Below are positions 43,855-54,906 of a DNA stretch of 64,000 bases, piece after piece. The stretch's first letter is position 1, and each line of letters begins with the position of its first letter. This DNA is from Kingdonia uniflora (Eukaryota > Streptophyta > Magnoliopsida > Ranunculales > Circaeasteraceae). The notes under the pieces were generated by a model, which ran no database searches, had not been told where the DNA came from, and saw nothing but the letters and a program-made list of their open reading frames with translations. Made by a program: the position numbers and the translations under genes. The stretch is taken from the NCBI GenBank assembly GCA_014058105.1, contig JACGCM010000940.1, positions 1,116,001 through 1,180,000 of the forward strand, written 5' to 3'.

Positions 43855-43942
43855 GTAAGCTAAACAAGATCTTTTCTTATTATTTAAGATCTCTTCTTCT
43901 TTTCATGAACTACTATGTGACTATATGTATATTTTTTTACAG
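43855..43942 (+). other. 88-bp intron in MULE 3 transposase
   Basis: GCAG|GTAAGC donor and TTTTTTTAC-AG acceptor. Removing it joins EWEEAG to LVLVPRAQTH in frame. MULE 1 has no intron at the homologous position (CDQGGLLPRAV is continuous). Confidence 0.8.
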
Positions 43943-44940
43943 GTTTGGTGTTAGTCCCTAGAGCACAAACCCACATTGATAAGATGATCAAATGTTATGG
44001 TCAATATCAGGTGCAAGGGATCATATCTGGATCTTTTCTTATAATTGGGACAAATGGCCAAAGATGGAGAGTGAACACCGACACACATGAATGTGACTGC
44101 CATGAATGGCAACTTTCTGGATTACCATGTGTGCATGCTGTTAGTGCTATACTCTTTTATGGGTGACCATGGGTTAAGTAAAGTATTTTTTGGTTAATAA
44201 TCTAAATGTTTACAAAGTTGTGTCTCTAATTTTTTAAAAGCTAAACTTTTTTTTATGGATGGCTAACAGCTATGTTTCTTGTTTTCACAAAGTTGCTTCA
44301 TATGTCCAAACATATAAAAATACAATATATCCTGTAGATGATGGATTAAAATGGGAGAAGGTTTGTATTTAAACACAAGTGCATCCGAGTTGGTATTTGA
44401 TATGTATGCTTATTTTTGTATTATATGCAGCCTACAAACCAAAAAAACCATTTTCTACCTCCCCCATTTGTGAGAAGAGCTGGGAGACCTAGAAAATAAA
44501 GAATCCCTGATCCATATGAAGAAAAGAGGCAATAGAGATGTGGAAAATGTGGTGGCTATGGTCACAGCAAGAAAACTTGTAAGGGTGCACCAGCAACACC
44601 AAGGCCAAAAATGACAAGAGTACCTGAGAGGGTAAATACAAACGTTAGTATGGCAAGACATATGAGGAGTGTTGGCTAACCACCTGCAACACCAAATATG
44701 AGAGGGAGGGGAAGTGGTGGTATAGGTGGTGGTGGTGTGAGATCTTCTAGGGGTGCAAGGCAAACTCAAGATATTGAAACCCTAAGCCCAACTCAAGCAA
44801 GTCAAGCCCCAAGACAAACTAAGGCATCAACACAACAAGTTCAAGCCCCAAGGCAAACACAATCAAGGCAAACTCAAAGCCAAACATAAGCTACTCAAGG
44901 CCTAAGGCAAAGTTAATCAAGGTAAACCCAAAAGAAAACT

Positions 44941-45480
44941 CAAGCTACTGATGCCCCAAGGCAAACTAGAGCAAGTCAAGCCAAATGACAATCTCAAGCT
45001 ACTGACACCCCAAGGAAAATTAGAGCAAGTCAAGCCCAATGGCAGTCTTAAGTTACTGATTCCCCAAGGAAAACTAGAGCAAGTTAAGCCCAATGGCAGT
45101 CTCAAGCTACTGCAGCCCCAAGGCAAACTGGAGCAAGTCAAGCCCAATGGCAGTCTCAAGCTACTACAGCCCCAAGGCAAACTAGGGCCAGTCAAGTACA
45201 AAGTTAGTCTTAAGCTACTAAATCCCCAAGGCAAACTAGAGCAAGTCAAGCCCAAAGGTAGTCTCAAACTACTTAAGACCCAATGTAAAGTCAAGCAAGT
45301 CAAACCCAAAAATAGTCTCAAGCTACTCAAGCCCCAATGCAAAATCAAGCAAGTCAGGCCCAAAGGCAGTCTCAAGCTACTCAATCCCCAAGGCAGGGTC
45401 AAGCAAGTCAAGCCCAATGACAGTCTCAAGCTACTCAAACTCAAAGGTAAACTAGGGCATCAACACAGCAAGCTCAAGTC
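44941..45480 (+). repeat. 54-bp minisatellite (about 10 units) in transposase tail
   Basis: Units start near 44941, 44995, 45049, 45103, 45157, 45211, 45265, 45319, 45373 and 45427, an exact 54-bp period (18 codons). In the transposase frame each unit reads like QATQAPRQTRASQAQRQS, but most units carry a stop. Two other frames are open over the array only because the period is a multiple of three. Confidence 0.9.
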
Positions 45481-45553
45481 CCAAGCTCTAACCCTTACAA
45501 GAAAGGCTATTAATCTTTTGGCAAGAATTGAAAAGTATGACAGTGTGACTTAA

Positions 45554-46230
45554 TTTATAAACATTTAACTACATGTTAAAAAGTACATTTGTTTGGCTAT
45601 GTAAACTGAAAATGTTTGTTGTTTGTTAGACTAAAAATGTTAAAGGTACTTTATTAACTAAATGTTTCTTTCATGAATGTTAATAGGTACTCTATGTACT
45701 CTATTTGTTTTTGCAGCTTTTTTCATGAATGTTTCTTGTTTGTCTATTTTGTAACTTAATAGGTACTCACACTATTACATATCTGTGCTTGTTTGTTGTT
45801 GTTTGTCTATTACATCTCTGAAAATTTATAGGTACTCACACAGTCATACTAGTCTGAAATGTGTAGAAGGTACTCATAGTGGTCTGACTGGTCTAAAATA
45901 TGCAGAAGGTATAGGGAAAGGTCTGACTGGTCTAAAATGTATAGAAGGTATAGGGAAAGGTTTGACTGGTCTGAAATGTGCACGGTACTCACACAGTCAA
46001 ACTGGCCTGAAATGTGCAGAATGTCACAGTGGTATAAAATGTACAGGTGTGCAGGTACTCAGTAATTTGAAATGTGCACGTACCCATTTTTGGTCTGAAA
46101 TTGCCACAATACAAAAAAGGGAAAAGGCAAAAAAATGACAGTTCCACAATACAGAAAAGGAAGTTCCACAATGTAAAAAATGGCAGTTCCACAATACAAA
46201 AAAAAAGCCAGTTCCACAATACAAAGAGAA
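45554..46230. repeat. MULE 3 intergenic minisatellites
   Basis: 45880-46000 holds units of about 39-42 bp built on GGTCTGACTGGTCTAAAATG and GAAGGTATAGGGAAA. 46120-46225 holds about five units of CAGTTCCACAATACAAAAAA. No gene is supported here. Confidence 0.75.
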
Positions 46231-46403
46231 ATCTAGAATGGAAATTGCATTTCTATTTATTCACAAAACAATTGCCACCACTACAATACAAAAACTGAAA
46301 GAGAACCTAAACAAAAACAAAAACAAAAATACTTTCTGGGATCCCAAACAAAAAACAAAAACATATCTACTTCTCAAAAAGAGAAGGGATCCCAAAAGAG
46401 AAC

Positions 46404-46697
46404 CTAGAAAACAAAACAACACCCACAGACACAAACAAAATCTTCATCTTTCTCTTCTGTTCCATTTTCTTCAATATCTTCCTCGTCTGGCTCTTCTTCT
46501 TCTTCATCTTCCTTATCTGTCTCTTCTTCTTCCTCATCTGTTTCTTCTTCCTCATCTTCTTATGTCCACCCATACTCACTCTTCTCCTCCTCCATCCAAC
46601 TAGCCTTACTGTTGGAGATTGAATCATAGCATGCAGCAAATCCAATGTACTTTTCTTCAGAAGAAGAGTCACTCTCAGTTGCAGAGAAAGGAGACAT
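46404..46697 (-). pseudogene. Acidic ORF in MULE 3, one internal stop
   Basis: On the minus strand it begins MSPFSATESDSSSEEKYIGF and continues to KSEYGWT. A TAA (46562-46560) follows, then a long Glu/Asp run (EDEEEETDEEEEETDKEDEE) to a stop at 46404. It is strongly acidic and low in complexity, with no known domain. It lies just beyond the 3' end of the GRF-finger gene on the same strand, so it might be a decayed last exon of that gene or a separate small gene. Confidence 0.4.
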
Positions 46698-47388
46698 TTT
46701 TTTTTTAGGTTTTGAAGAGAAGAAAATAAAAGAAAAGAGAAGAGAAGAAATACTTGTGTTTTGAAGAAGGTATGGGGAAAGGCTTGGTTTTATAAAGAAT
46801 AAAGAATAGGCGTTTAAGGGGTTTTATAAGATTCTGGTTTTCCAATGTTAGTAGTTGGGGGGATAATGGTTAGGGGGGAAGGTTTGGGGTTATGTTAGGT
46901 ATGTGTAGAGTGTGCACACAAGATCACTAACTTGTATAAGAAGAATTGCACATATCCCTAACTTGTATCACAAGAAACTCCCAATCTCATCCCATTGAGG
47001 ATTTGCCTTTAAACTCTTTGCAAAATTCATCCAATCCCATAGTCACACTCACCTTGACATTCAAATTAGTCGTAGTCTCAAATTGTGCATTCTTCTTTCC
47101 TTCTTCATGCATATAGTTTTTTAGGCACATAAAGTGTTTATATTGAACATTTTCACAAACTAAGAATTTCTTACCCTTGCTTCTCTGAGCAATAAATTTA
47201 TACAATTTCCTGAATCCACAACCACCTTTAGGGCAAACTACAGTCCTCTAATGACATTCTCCACCAGTGCCCAGTTTCCTCACAACCAAAGCAACCACCT
47301 TTAAAAGAGGAGCTACTCATATTTGGTGAATTTGAAGATTGCCCAATGGCCTCACTAAACCATTGGAAAGCACCACAGGTAGGGAATT

Positions 47389-47962
47389 TAATTCACAATA
47401 CGATTGAGAAGCTTTAATTAGTAGAAAAATACGAAGAACACCAATGAGTTTGAAAAATAGAGAATTTGATTACTAAAATGAAGTAATTACAATAAAAATC
47501 TCTCAAACCCTAGGCTTCTTTCAAAACTCTTTTCGGATCTAACATAACTCTAAAAAATAGTATAAGTTCCCTTTATATACTAGGGAACTCAAAAATAATA
47601 AAAGAACGGATATCGAGGCAAAATAACGCCTGAAAATCAAAAGCACCGCCAAAATTGTTCAAACGAACTGGGAGTCGTTCGAACGACTAATTGGTCTAAA
47701 ACCTTAGAAACTTGCCTAGTCGTTCGAACGAAAACTCAACTCGTTCGAACGAAAACTCAACTCCTTCGAACGAAATATGGCTCTGGGCCAAATTTCCAGT
47801 AGGATAAACTTTGGTCGTTCGAACAAAAATATCAGTCGCTTGAACGACTTTGGGTTCTTGGGCCAAATTCTAGAGAGATGGAATTTGGTCGTTCAAACGA
47901 CTCTCAACCTCGTTCGAACGACTTTCCCTAAAACCTAAATTACTCTAGATCCTCCTGGATCA
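47389..47962 (-). repeat. Gypsy 2 3' LTR (574 bp)
   Basis: It contains many GTTCGAACGA-type words (47650-47930). A purine tract (AAAGAGGGGAACCA on -) lies just beyond 47962. Confidence 0.9.
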
Positions 47963-48006
47963 TGGTTCCCCTCTTTAGGAGCCTTGAGCTCCTGCTTAAG
48001 CTAGAA

Positions 48007-48453
48007 CTAGAGATGTGGGAACCCGGCGATGCCCAATTCCCTGCTGTACCACTTCGACTTATTCGGTAGCTGACCCTTTTTCCCAACTCGAAATAATTTA
48101 ATACCACCCCGTCTTGTAGTATGAACCTTCCTCTCTAGAACACCATCCTCCTGTAATAGACCTTCTCTTTCCATCCATAAGTCATCAACTGACGGTAGGC
48201 GAGTGCCGATTACAAAGTCTTCATCCAAAAGAGACAGCTCAAGCAACTTCAAATGTTCGACATTAATTACCAAATACATCTTTATGAAAGGTGGCAAATT
48301 CAACTGGAATGTATTGTCACCAATCTTCTTGAGTATCAAAAACGTACCATAACGGATAGGTTTGAGCTTCTTACCCAAATGTAACCAAACGAGGTCGCCC
48401 TCTTAAAAAGTACACTCAACCCAATGTTTGTCACGAAGAGCCTTATACTTCGC
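48007..48453 (-). pseudogene. Gypsy 2 integrase C-terminal region
   Basis: The frame 48007-48378 reads KLKPIRYGTFLILKKIGDNT then FQLNLPPFIKMYLVINVEHL, the GPF/Y-like module after the integrase core. It is followed by PSVDDLWMER and a basic tail. No clear chromodomain. A stop near 48400 separates it from the core. Confidence 0.75.
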
Positions 48454-49245
48454 TTAAGTCTTCTTCAACTGAGCTTCAACCGCCTCGTGAACCTTGCTGA
48501 TCTTCTCAATGAAATGTTGAGCTTTAACCGGCTCCTCTTTCTCTTTCCCTAACACCATCTTGTCGCAAAGAGTAAACGCCAAATCAAAAGGACTCTGTGG
48601 CAAGTACCCCAAGCAAACTTCAAAAGGAGACTTTAACGTGAAACCATGAATCGCCTGGTTAAACGTAAACTGAAGATACGGTAAACTCTTATCCCAAATC
48701 TTAGGATGCTTAAGATTGAATCCTCGTAATAAATGTACCAAAGTGTGATTAACGACCTCTGTTTGCCCGTCTGTCTGCGGATGAAAAGTGACACTTCTCT
48801 TCAACTTAGTGTCCATCATTCCCCATAATAATCTCCAGAAATGCCCCAAAAAGTGGCTATCCCTATCAGAAATAATAAAAGAAAGGAGCCCGAAATACCT
48901 CCAGACAGCTTTGAAAAACAATCGCGCTGCTCCTTCCCCTGTGACCGTCTTCTGGCACAGAATAAGAATAATCATCTTGCTGAATCGATCCACCACCACA
49001 AACAAATAGTCATTCTTACACCTGGGCATGGGCAAACCACCCATAAAATCTATCGAAATACTCTCCCAAGATCGACTAGGAACTGGCAATGGTAAGTACA
49101 ATCCTCTTTTCCTATTGGAAGGCTTCGATGTGTTACATAATACGCAACCACGAACCACACGAGCCACATCCCCCTGCATCTTCGGCCAATAGACATAATG
49201 CTGCAAATTCAAAAGAGTCTTCTCAACCCCGAAATGACCTGTCAC
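48454..49245 (-). pseudogene. Gypsy 2 integrase (zinc finger and core)
   Basis: The open 263-residue frame has TGHFGVEKTLLNLQHYVYWP and VRGCVLCNTSKPSNRKRGLY (HHCC finger), then ISIDFMGGLPM (first Asp), [36 protein letters not shown] (second Asp) and HPQTDGQTEVVNHTLVHLLR (catalytic Glu). The DDE residues are all visible. The frame's first residues abut the inverted LTR fragment, which replaces the RNase H. Confidence 0.85.
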
Positions 49246-49261
49246 CCGGGAATAATGTGCC

Positions 49262-49492
49262 TATCGAAATCCGTTCTTTTATGATTTTCAAGTTCCCCAT
49301 TATATAAAGGGAACTTAGGTTATTTTCTAGGGTTATGTTAGATCCGAAAAGAGTTTTGAGAGAAGCCTAGGGTTTGAGAGATTTTCATTATAATTACTTC
49401 GTTTTAGTAATTAAATTCTCTATTTTTCCAAACTCATTAGTGTTCTTCGTATTTTTCTACTAACTAGAGCTTCTCAATCGTATTGTGGATTA
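49262..49492 (+). repeat. Inverted fragment of the Gypsy 2 LTR within pol
   Basis: It carries GTTAGATCCGAAAAGAGTTT, GAAGCCTAGGGTTTGAGAGA and CTCAATCGTATTGTGGATTA. This is the 3' portion of this family's LTR, but in the opposite orientation to the element containing it. It lies exactly between the protease end and the integrase start. Confidence 0.85.
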
Positions 49493-50025
49493 AGTAGACA
49501 ATACCGTAGCTGACAGACCCTCTTGAATCGATCGCACCAACAACTATACAAATTTTCCGCTCGCATTAACCAACCTCTTCGCCTTAGTCGTCGTTACAAA
49601 ATTACTGGTAGTGACATTTTCCTTCCACGCATTAATATGAAACTCAATCCCATCTTTACAAAATGATACTTGCGAGCTCGACGGTAAAAGATTGCATCTC
49701 GATCCCAAAGATAAGGGCTACCCAAGATGACTTGACACACATCCAACAGAACCACCTCACATGTCACTTCGTCAATAAACTTCTCAGTAATCGTAAGCTT
49801 GAACGTACACAGCTTAGTGATCTTCAACTCTGCCTCTTTCTGAATCCAACCCAAACCGTACTGCTTAGGATGAGCCACAGCTGCCAAACCCATCTTTTTC
49901 ATCACCGCCTCAGAAATTAAATTCTTTTGACTACCCGGATCAATGATAGCCTCGACTAAGCTCCGCTTCACCTGAATGCTGACATAGAAAAGCTATTCCC
50001 GACTCTCCCCGTCGTTAGCTAGAGG
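49493..50025 (-). pseudogene. Gypsy 2 protease
   Basis: The frame (49594-49971) reads VEAIIDPGSQKNLISEAVMK, where the family has D-[ST]-G; here it is DPG. VVLLDVCQVILGSPYLWDRD (the ILG flap) follows. After a shift come TTTKAKRLVNASGKFVYLLV and SIQEGLSATVLST up to 49500, where the LTR fragment begins. Confidence 0.75.
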
Positions 50026-51180
50026 TTACTTGAACATTAGAGTAAGCTTAGGATTTGGCTTATCTAAATCCAGAAGACCCACAATCGTTGTGGCTAGTAC
50101 ACGCTTCTCCTTCTTGCCCTTCCCATCCTTCAGCCGAAGCTCTGGGTGAACTTTCCAACATCTATCTGAATTGTGCCCATTAGCCTTGTAATGACTACAG
50201 ATTGTCCCCATGAATGAAGACCCCTCTCCTTTGGACTCCCCTTTCAAATCAAACTTCCAATTAGCCTTGTACCCCGACTTGCTCTTATTGTCTTTCTTGT
50301 CGCTCTTCAAGTACTTGCCTTCAATGGAAATTACTTTAACGGTAGCGTCCTCGATATTTTCCACATTGAAGAGCTTTAGTTCTCTTCGAATGGACTCCGA
50401 CAAATCCCCCGTATACTTCATGAACACATCGTACTCATCCACGTCAATATCCAAAACCAATGCTTGGTTATAAAACTCTGCAGTGAATTGTTGTACGGAT
50501 TACCCAAACCTTTGGTGCAAGTTGTGTCATTTGTACCATCGCTCATGTTCATACCCAATTGGATAAAATTGCTTCCTTACCAAAACCTTGAATTCCTTCC
50601 AACTCAGATTTCTGACATCATATCGTTTTTGATAGAATTTACACCACGTTAGTAACTTGTGAATTTCAAAGTAGATAAGCAAATTTTCTGAGCGTTTTAA
50701 TATTTGTCAATGGAAAAATAAATCTCCAACCTATCTAACCAATTATCTAATTTCTGGGCATCGATGGAACTATCAAATACCGAAATCTCAATCTTAAAGC
50801 CAATACGAAGATTACTCATATGATTCATTGACTTACCAAAACCTAGGCGCTTCTTGACGGAATCGGCATCACTAGAATCGATATCAATCCCAGCATTATC
50901 GCCATCCCCCTCCAAAACACATTTCCTCCTCGAGCGGCCTCGCCGTTGAGAGCGGTCTCGCCGTGTAGCTGAAGTGGAAGCCTTCGCGAGGTTCTTGAGA
51001 CACAATTGTTCTGCTAACTCCCCTACCGTAGAAATTAGGTCGAAAACTGTCGTTTCCAAAGTTGTGAGTCGATCGTTGGCCTCGTCAATCTCCAAATCTC
51101 CCTTCTTCTTTGAATTAGGTTTGCGAGTAATCGTCAACGGACTCACTGGCTTCTCCATCGTTGGCTTGAGACGGTCACAT
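50026..51180 (-). pseudogene. Gypsy 2 gag
   Basis: The N-terminal frame (50697-51158) reads MEKPVSPLTITRKPNSKKKG, NDRLTTLETTVFDLISTVGE and ends IDAQKLDNWLDRLEIYFSID, the start of the retrotransposon gag capsid domain. The second frame (50026-50460) has ESIRRELKLFNVENIEDATV and a knuckle CSHYKANGHNSDRC, a variant CX2-3...H...C. The capsid middle is frameshifted. Confidence 0.75.
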
Positions 51181-51229
51181 GTAGAGACTGTACACCACAG
51201 TTAACCCCCCGAGAATCGCAACTGGAAAA

Positions 51230-51751
51230 CTGATACCACTTAATCCACAATACGATTGAGAAACTCTAGTTAGTATAAAAATATGAAGAACACTAATAAG
51301 TTTAGAAAAATAGAGAATTCGATTACTAAAACTTAGTAATTACAATGAAAATCTCTCAAACTCTAGGTTTCTCTCAAAACTCTTTTTAGATCTAGCATAA
51401 CTCTAGAAAATAACCTAACCTCCCTTTATATACTAGGAAACTCAAAAATCATAAAAGAACGGAACTCGAAGCAAAATAACGTCTAAAAATCAAAAAACGC
51501 CGCCAAAATCGCTCGAACGAACTAGGGAGTCGTTCGAACGACTTTACGACTAATTGGTCTAAATCCCTATAAACTTACCCAGTCGTTCAGACGAAAACTC
51601 AACTCGTTCGAACGAAAATATCAGTCGTTCGAACGACTTTGGGTTCTTGGGCCAAATTCTAGAGAGATGGAATTTGGTCGTTCGAACGACTCTCAAACTC
51701 GTTCAAACGACTTTGGCTAAAACCCAAATTACCCTAGATCCTCCTGGATCA
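51230..51751 (-). repeat. Gypsy 2 5' LTR (511 bp) and primer binding site
   Basis: LTR 51241-51751. TGGTATCAG on the minus strand at 51238-51230 is the tRNA-Met-type primer site, two bases from the LTR end. The LTR is about 60 bp shorter than its partner because a block of the GTTCGAACGA region is missing. Confidence 0.85.
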
Positions 51752-51850
51752 GAATTGGCATTTCAAGTACTTTCTACCAGGGTTCTCAATTGGCTTAAAA
51801 ACATGAAATTGCATTATTCCACTGCAATTTGGCTTCTTGCACATACTATG

Positions 51851-52269
51851 TGACACGATCCAGCTTAAAATCAAGTTTGGCACGTGCGGCACTCTAGACA
51901 CCTGTCCCAAGTAAGCCTAATTACTCTTCTCTATCAATTGTTTAGCAACACAACATCGCAAAGCATCACATAATCTCAACGCATCACAAACACTGTACAA
52001 AGGGTCTTTGAAGACATCATTTCATTCATATATCAACAACTATTACAAAGCCCAATTACAAGCTTAAATTCCTTCTTAGGTGTATTGGATACTAGTCCTC
52101 TACATATATAGGAAATAGGAAAACAACTAAGTTCTAAAAGGAAACATCAAAAGTGGAGACGAAGCGTACTCCCCCATTTTCCTAAGCTAACCTTTGCAGA
52201 AATAAATAAAAATTTGTACAAAGCTTTCTTACAACCTAAGGATACTATTTACAAAGCATGGGCGTCACA
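51851..52269 (-). repeat. Gypsy 3 3' LTR (419 bp)
   Basis: Begins on + TGACACGATCC and ends GGGCGTCACA. CATATATAGG near 52105 on + and its neighbourhood could hold the TATA element of the LTR promoter. Confidence 0.95.
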
Positions 52270-52280
52270 CTCTCTCCCAC

Positions 52281-52828
52281 TCAGCTTGGAGACGCCCTCG
52301 TCGACTTTTTCTTCTGCTTCCACATCTGCTTGTTCTCTTTCCTCTCTTGCTTGGCCTCAGTCTTCCTCAGTCGGACCAGAAGTGGATGAGAATCTTGGTG
52401 CTCCCAGCTGGCTTCAGTATCTGGCAGATCCTTCCACTTCACAAGGTACTCATAAACTTCCTCTTTGGTGTCCGGGTCAACATGGGTCACTTTGTGAGCA
52501 AGAACACTCTCTGGAACTTCGCTAGAGCTGACTGGCTTGAGCGGAACATGAGGCCTGACGGTACTTCTGCTTGGATCTTCCTTGTCTTGGTGGTAAGGCT
52601 TTAGATTACTGGCATGAAACACTGGATGGATGAAGCGAAGGTGGGAAGGTAATTGAAGCTTGCAGGAAACCTTCCCAACTTTACCAATGATTGGCATCGG
52701 ACCAATGTACTTGGATACTAGCCCTTGGTGTATTCTGCCACCTCGCTGCTTGAGATGGGATCTCTTGATCAGAACAAGGTCCCCAACTTGAAAAGAATCT
52801 GGTCGTCTCTTCTAGTCGGCTCATTTCT
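52281..52828 (-). pseudogene. Gypsy 3 integrase C-terminus and chromodomain, frameshifted
   Basis: The frame 52281-52697 reads MPIIGKVGKVSCKLQLPSHL, IHPVFHASNLKPYHQD (GPF/Y module), EEVYEYLVKWKDLPDTEASW and EHQDSHPLLVRLR, a chromodomain with the aromatic positions. A basic tail follows (KENKQMWKQKKKSTRASPS), ending at the polypurine tract. The connection to the integrase core (52829) runs through two other frames (52681-52917), so one or two indels separate them. Confidence 0.85.
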
Positions 52829-54895
52829 TCATTCTGGCTGACGCTTCTCCAGAGAGGCCCGGGCAATATCTGTATTTCTCTGCCATTCTTTTGCAAACTG
52901 GTAGGCTCTCGGAACACTTCCTTTGTAATCGGAGGCCACTGTGCGCGGCGTGAGGGGCTGCTGTCCTAACAGTATCTCGGAAGGACTCTTGTTGGTGGAG
53001 GAACTCTTCTGCAGATTAAAGCAAAACTGTGCTACATCCAAAAGTTCAGCCCAGTCCTTCTTGTTCACCCTGACAGAGTGCCGGAAGTACTCTTCTAGCA
53101 TTGTATTGAAGCGTTCTGTCTGACCATCTGATTGCGGATGGTTACTGGTTGAGAAGTTAAGAGTGGATCCCAGCAATCTAAATACTTCCCTCCAAAAATT
53201 CCCAGTAAATCTCGGATCTCTATCCCTGACAATGTCCTTTGGCACGCCCCAATACTTTACAACATGCTTCACAAAGAGACACGCGGTTTTCTCTGCCGCA
53301 CAAGCAATTGGAGTCAGAATGAATGTTGCATACTTAGAGAACCGGTCGATGATCACGAGTATGGAACCATACCCTTTCTTCTTGGGTAACCCAGAGATAA
53401 AGTCCATAAAGACGCTTTCCCAAGGTCGAGTCGGCACGGGAAGTGGTTCCAGCAATCCAAGTGGCAAATCCCGATCAACTTTGTCTTGCTGGCAAATGTG
53501 ATAAGTCCGCGTATAATCCATCACTTCATTCTGATCATTTGGCCAATAGTACCCCCTGTGTAACAAGGATAGTGTTCTCCGCCAGCCCGGATGGCCTGCC
53601 CAAAGAGTATCATGGCACTCCTTGATCAGCTCCCGCCTTAGTCCTACGAATCGAGGAACATAAAGTCGTTGTCTCTTCGTGTATAAAAGACCATCTTCCA
53701 CCCGGAACCGTCTTGTCTTCCCCTGTTTTACCAAGTTAATCATGGCCTGGGTCTGAGGATCCACCGCTAACCCTTCGCGGATCCTATCATGGAGGGCGCT
53801 TGTAACATAAAAGTGAGACTGTTCGGCAGCTGTAGAGATGGCCGCAAGTTCAGCCTTCCGGCTTAATGCATCCGGCACATTGTTCATCCTCCCTGGCTTG
53901 TGCTCGAGATCTAAATCAAACTCGGCTAGAAACTCTTGCCAACGAGCCTGCTTTGAGGTCAACTTTTTTTGTGTAAGGAAATGGCTTGCCGCACTATTAT
54001 CGGTCTTCACCAGAATCTTCATTCCCAACAAATAGTGTCGCCATACTCGTAGGCAATGCACAATAGCAAGGAGTTCCTTCTGCTGGGTTGAATACCACCT
54101 CTCTGTATCATTCAGCTTTCTGCTTTCGTATGCCACCGGATGTCCCTCTTGTAACAATACTCCACCGATAGCAAAATCAGACGCATCAGTATGTACCTCA
54201 AACGGCTTGGTAATATCTGGCAAGGCTAAGACCGGATTGCTAATCACCGCATGCTTCAGATCGTCAAATGCTGCTTGACACTTATCGGACCAAGACCAAG
54301 AGAAGTCCTTGAGAAGATCTGTAAGGGGGGCCGCGCGTTTTGAATACCCTTCGATGAACTTGCGGTAGCAGTTCACGAGGCCAAGAAAGGAACGCACTTC
54401 TGTAACCTCCGTAGGAGCTCTCAACTCCTCAATAGCGCGGACCTTTTCCATGTCCATACGGATCTGTCCTCCGCCAATAACATGTCCAAGAAACATAACT
54501 TGTTCCTGCGCGAACGAGCATTTCTCCAACTTGACATATAACTGGTTTTGTCGCAGGACTTGGAATACAAGGCGAAGATGTTCAAGATGTTCTTCCATAG
54601 TGCGGCTGTATACGACAATATCATCCAGATACACCACCACAAACTTGTCGATATATTTCCGGAAGAGCTCATTCATAATAGTACAGAAAGTTGCAGGAGC
54701 ATTGGTCAGGCCGAATGGCATGACAAGAAATTCATATGCCCCATACCGAGTGGAACAAGTCGTCTTCGGTTCATCTCCGGCAACAATCCTGACCTGATAG
54801 TAACCCGACCTCAAATCAAGTTTAGAGAAGTACTTCGCAGATGTAAGCTGGTCAAATAAGTCGGCAATGAGCGGTATTGGATACTTGTTCTTCAT
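52829..54895 (-). CDS. Gypsy 3 pol: RT, RNase H, integrase core (688 residues open)
   Basis: It opens [19 protein letters not shown] motifs: [15 protein letters not shown] (catalytic Asp), [30 protein letters not shown] (both Asp intact). RNase [17 protein letters not shown] (Asp), [20 protein letters not shown] (Glu), [13 protein letters not shown] (Asp). Integrase finger: [19 protein letters not shown], then [12 protein letters not shown], where the first Cys of the finger has become Tyr. Core: [28 protein letters not shown] and [20 protein letters not shown]. The start is internal to RT; the true upstream reading is one base out of frame. Confidence 0.9.
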   Translation of the reverse strand: MKNKYPIPLIADLFDQLTSAKYFSKLDLRSGYYQVRIVAGDEPKTTCSTRYGAYEFLVMPFGLTNAPATFCTIMNELFRKYIDKFVVVYLDDIVVYSRTMEEHLEHLRLVFQVLRQNQLYVKLEKCSFAQEQVMFLGHVIGGGQIRMDMEKVRAIEELRAPTEVTEVRSFLGLVNCYRKFIEGYSKRAAPLTDLLKDFSWSWSDKCQAAFDDLKHAVISNPVLALPDITKPFEVHTDASDFAIGGVLLQEGHPVAYESRKLNDTERWYSTQQKELLAIVHCLRVWRHYLLGMKILVKTDNSAASHFLTQKKLTSKQARWQEFLAEFDLDLEHKPGRMNNVPDALSRKAELAAISTAAEQSHFYVTSALHDRIREGLAVDPQTQAMINLVKQGKTRRFRVEDGLLYTKRQRLYVPRFVGLRRELIKECHDTLWAGHPGWRRTLSLLHRGYYWPNDQNEVMDYTRTYHICQQDKVDRDLPLGLLEPLPVPTRPWESVFMDFISGLPKKKGYGSILVIIDRFSKYATFILTPIACAAEKTACLFVKHVVKYWGVPKDIVRDRDPRFTGNFWREVFRLLGSTLNFSTSNHPQSDGQTERFNTMLEEYFRHSVRVNKKDWAELLDVAQFCFNLQKSSSTNKSPSEILLGQQPLTPRTVASDYKGSVPRAYQFAKEWQRNTDIARASLEKRQPE

Positions 54896-54906
54896 CGTTA
54901 CCTTGT

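Larger units (their letters stand above)
41512..45513 (+). pseudogene. MULE 3 transposase (MuDR family), broken
   Basis: N-terminal domain (HWGGRWSKPRETEY, 41560-41610), acidic linker, zinc/DNA-binding part (CTEAKIFNCQWMFYARVN near 42745), catalytic Asp motif VLGLDDCFLKGKYGG (43216-43260), LTFISDRQNGLIDA (second Asp), an 88-bp intron (43855-43942), SWIM finger CDCHEWQLSGLPCVH (about 44095-44145), exon VASYVQTYKNT, CCHC knuckle CGKCGGYGHSKKTC (44539-44580), a Gln-rich repeat tail and NPYKKGY-stop. Stops at about 42719, 42896, 43018 and 43740, plus a G17 run, show that it is dead. Confidence 0.9.
47389..51751 (-). mobile_element. Gypsy 2: internally deleted LTR retrotransposon in MULE 3
   Basis: LTRs at 47389-47962 (3') and 51241-51751 (5') begin TGATCCAGGAGGATCTAG on the minus strand and end near GTGGATTA. 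The TSD GAATT flanks it (47384-47388, 51752-51756). The PBS matches tRNA-Met. Gag, protease and integrase remain. Reverse transcriptase and RNase H are absent, and an inverted piece of the same LTR (about 49262-49492) stands in their place. Confidence 0.9.

Noticed and set aside
44917..45444. 175-residue minus-strand Leu-rich ORF as a membrane protein
   Set aside because: It is a by-product of the 54-bp repeat period being a multiple of three; no start context or homology is recognised.
44941..45480. CRISPR-like array
   Set aside because: Units are contiguous with no unique spacers, and the context is a plant transposon.
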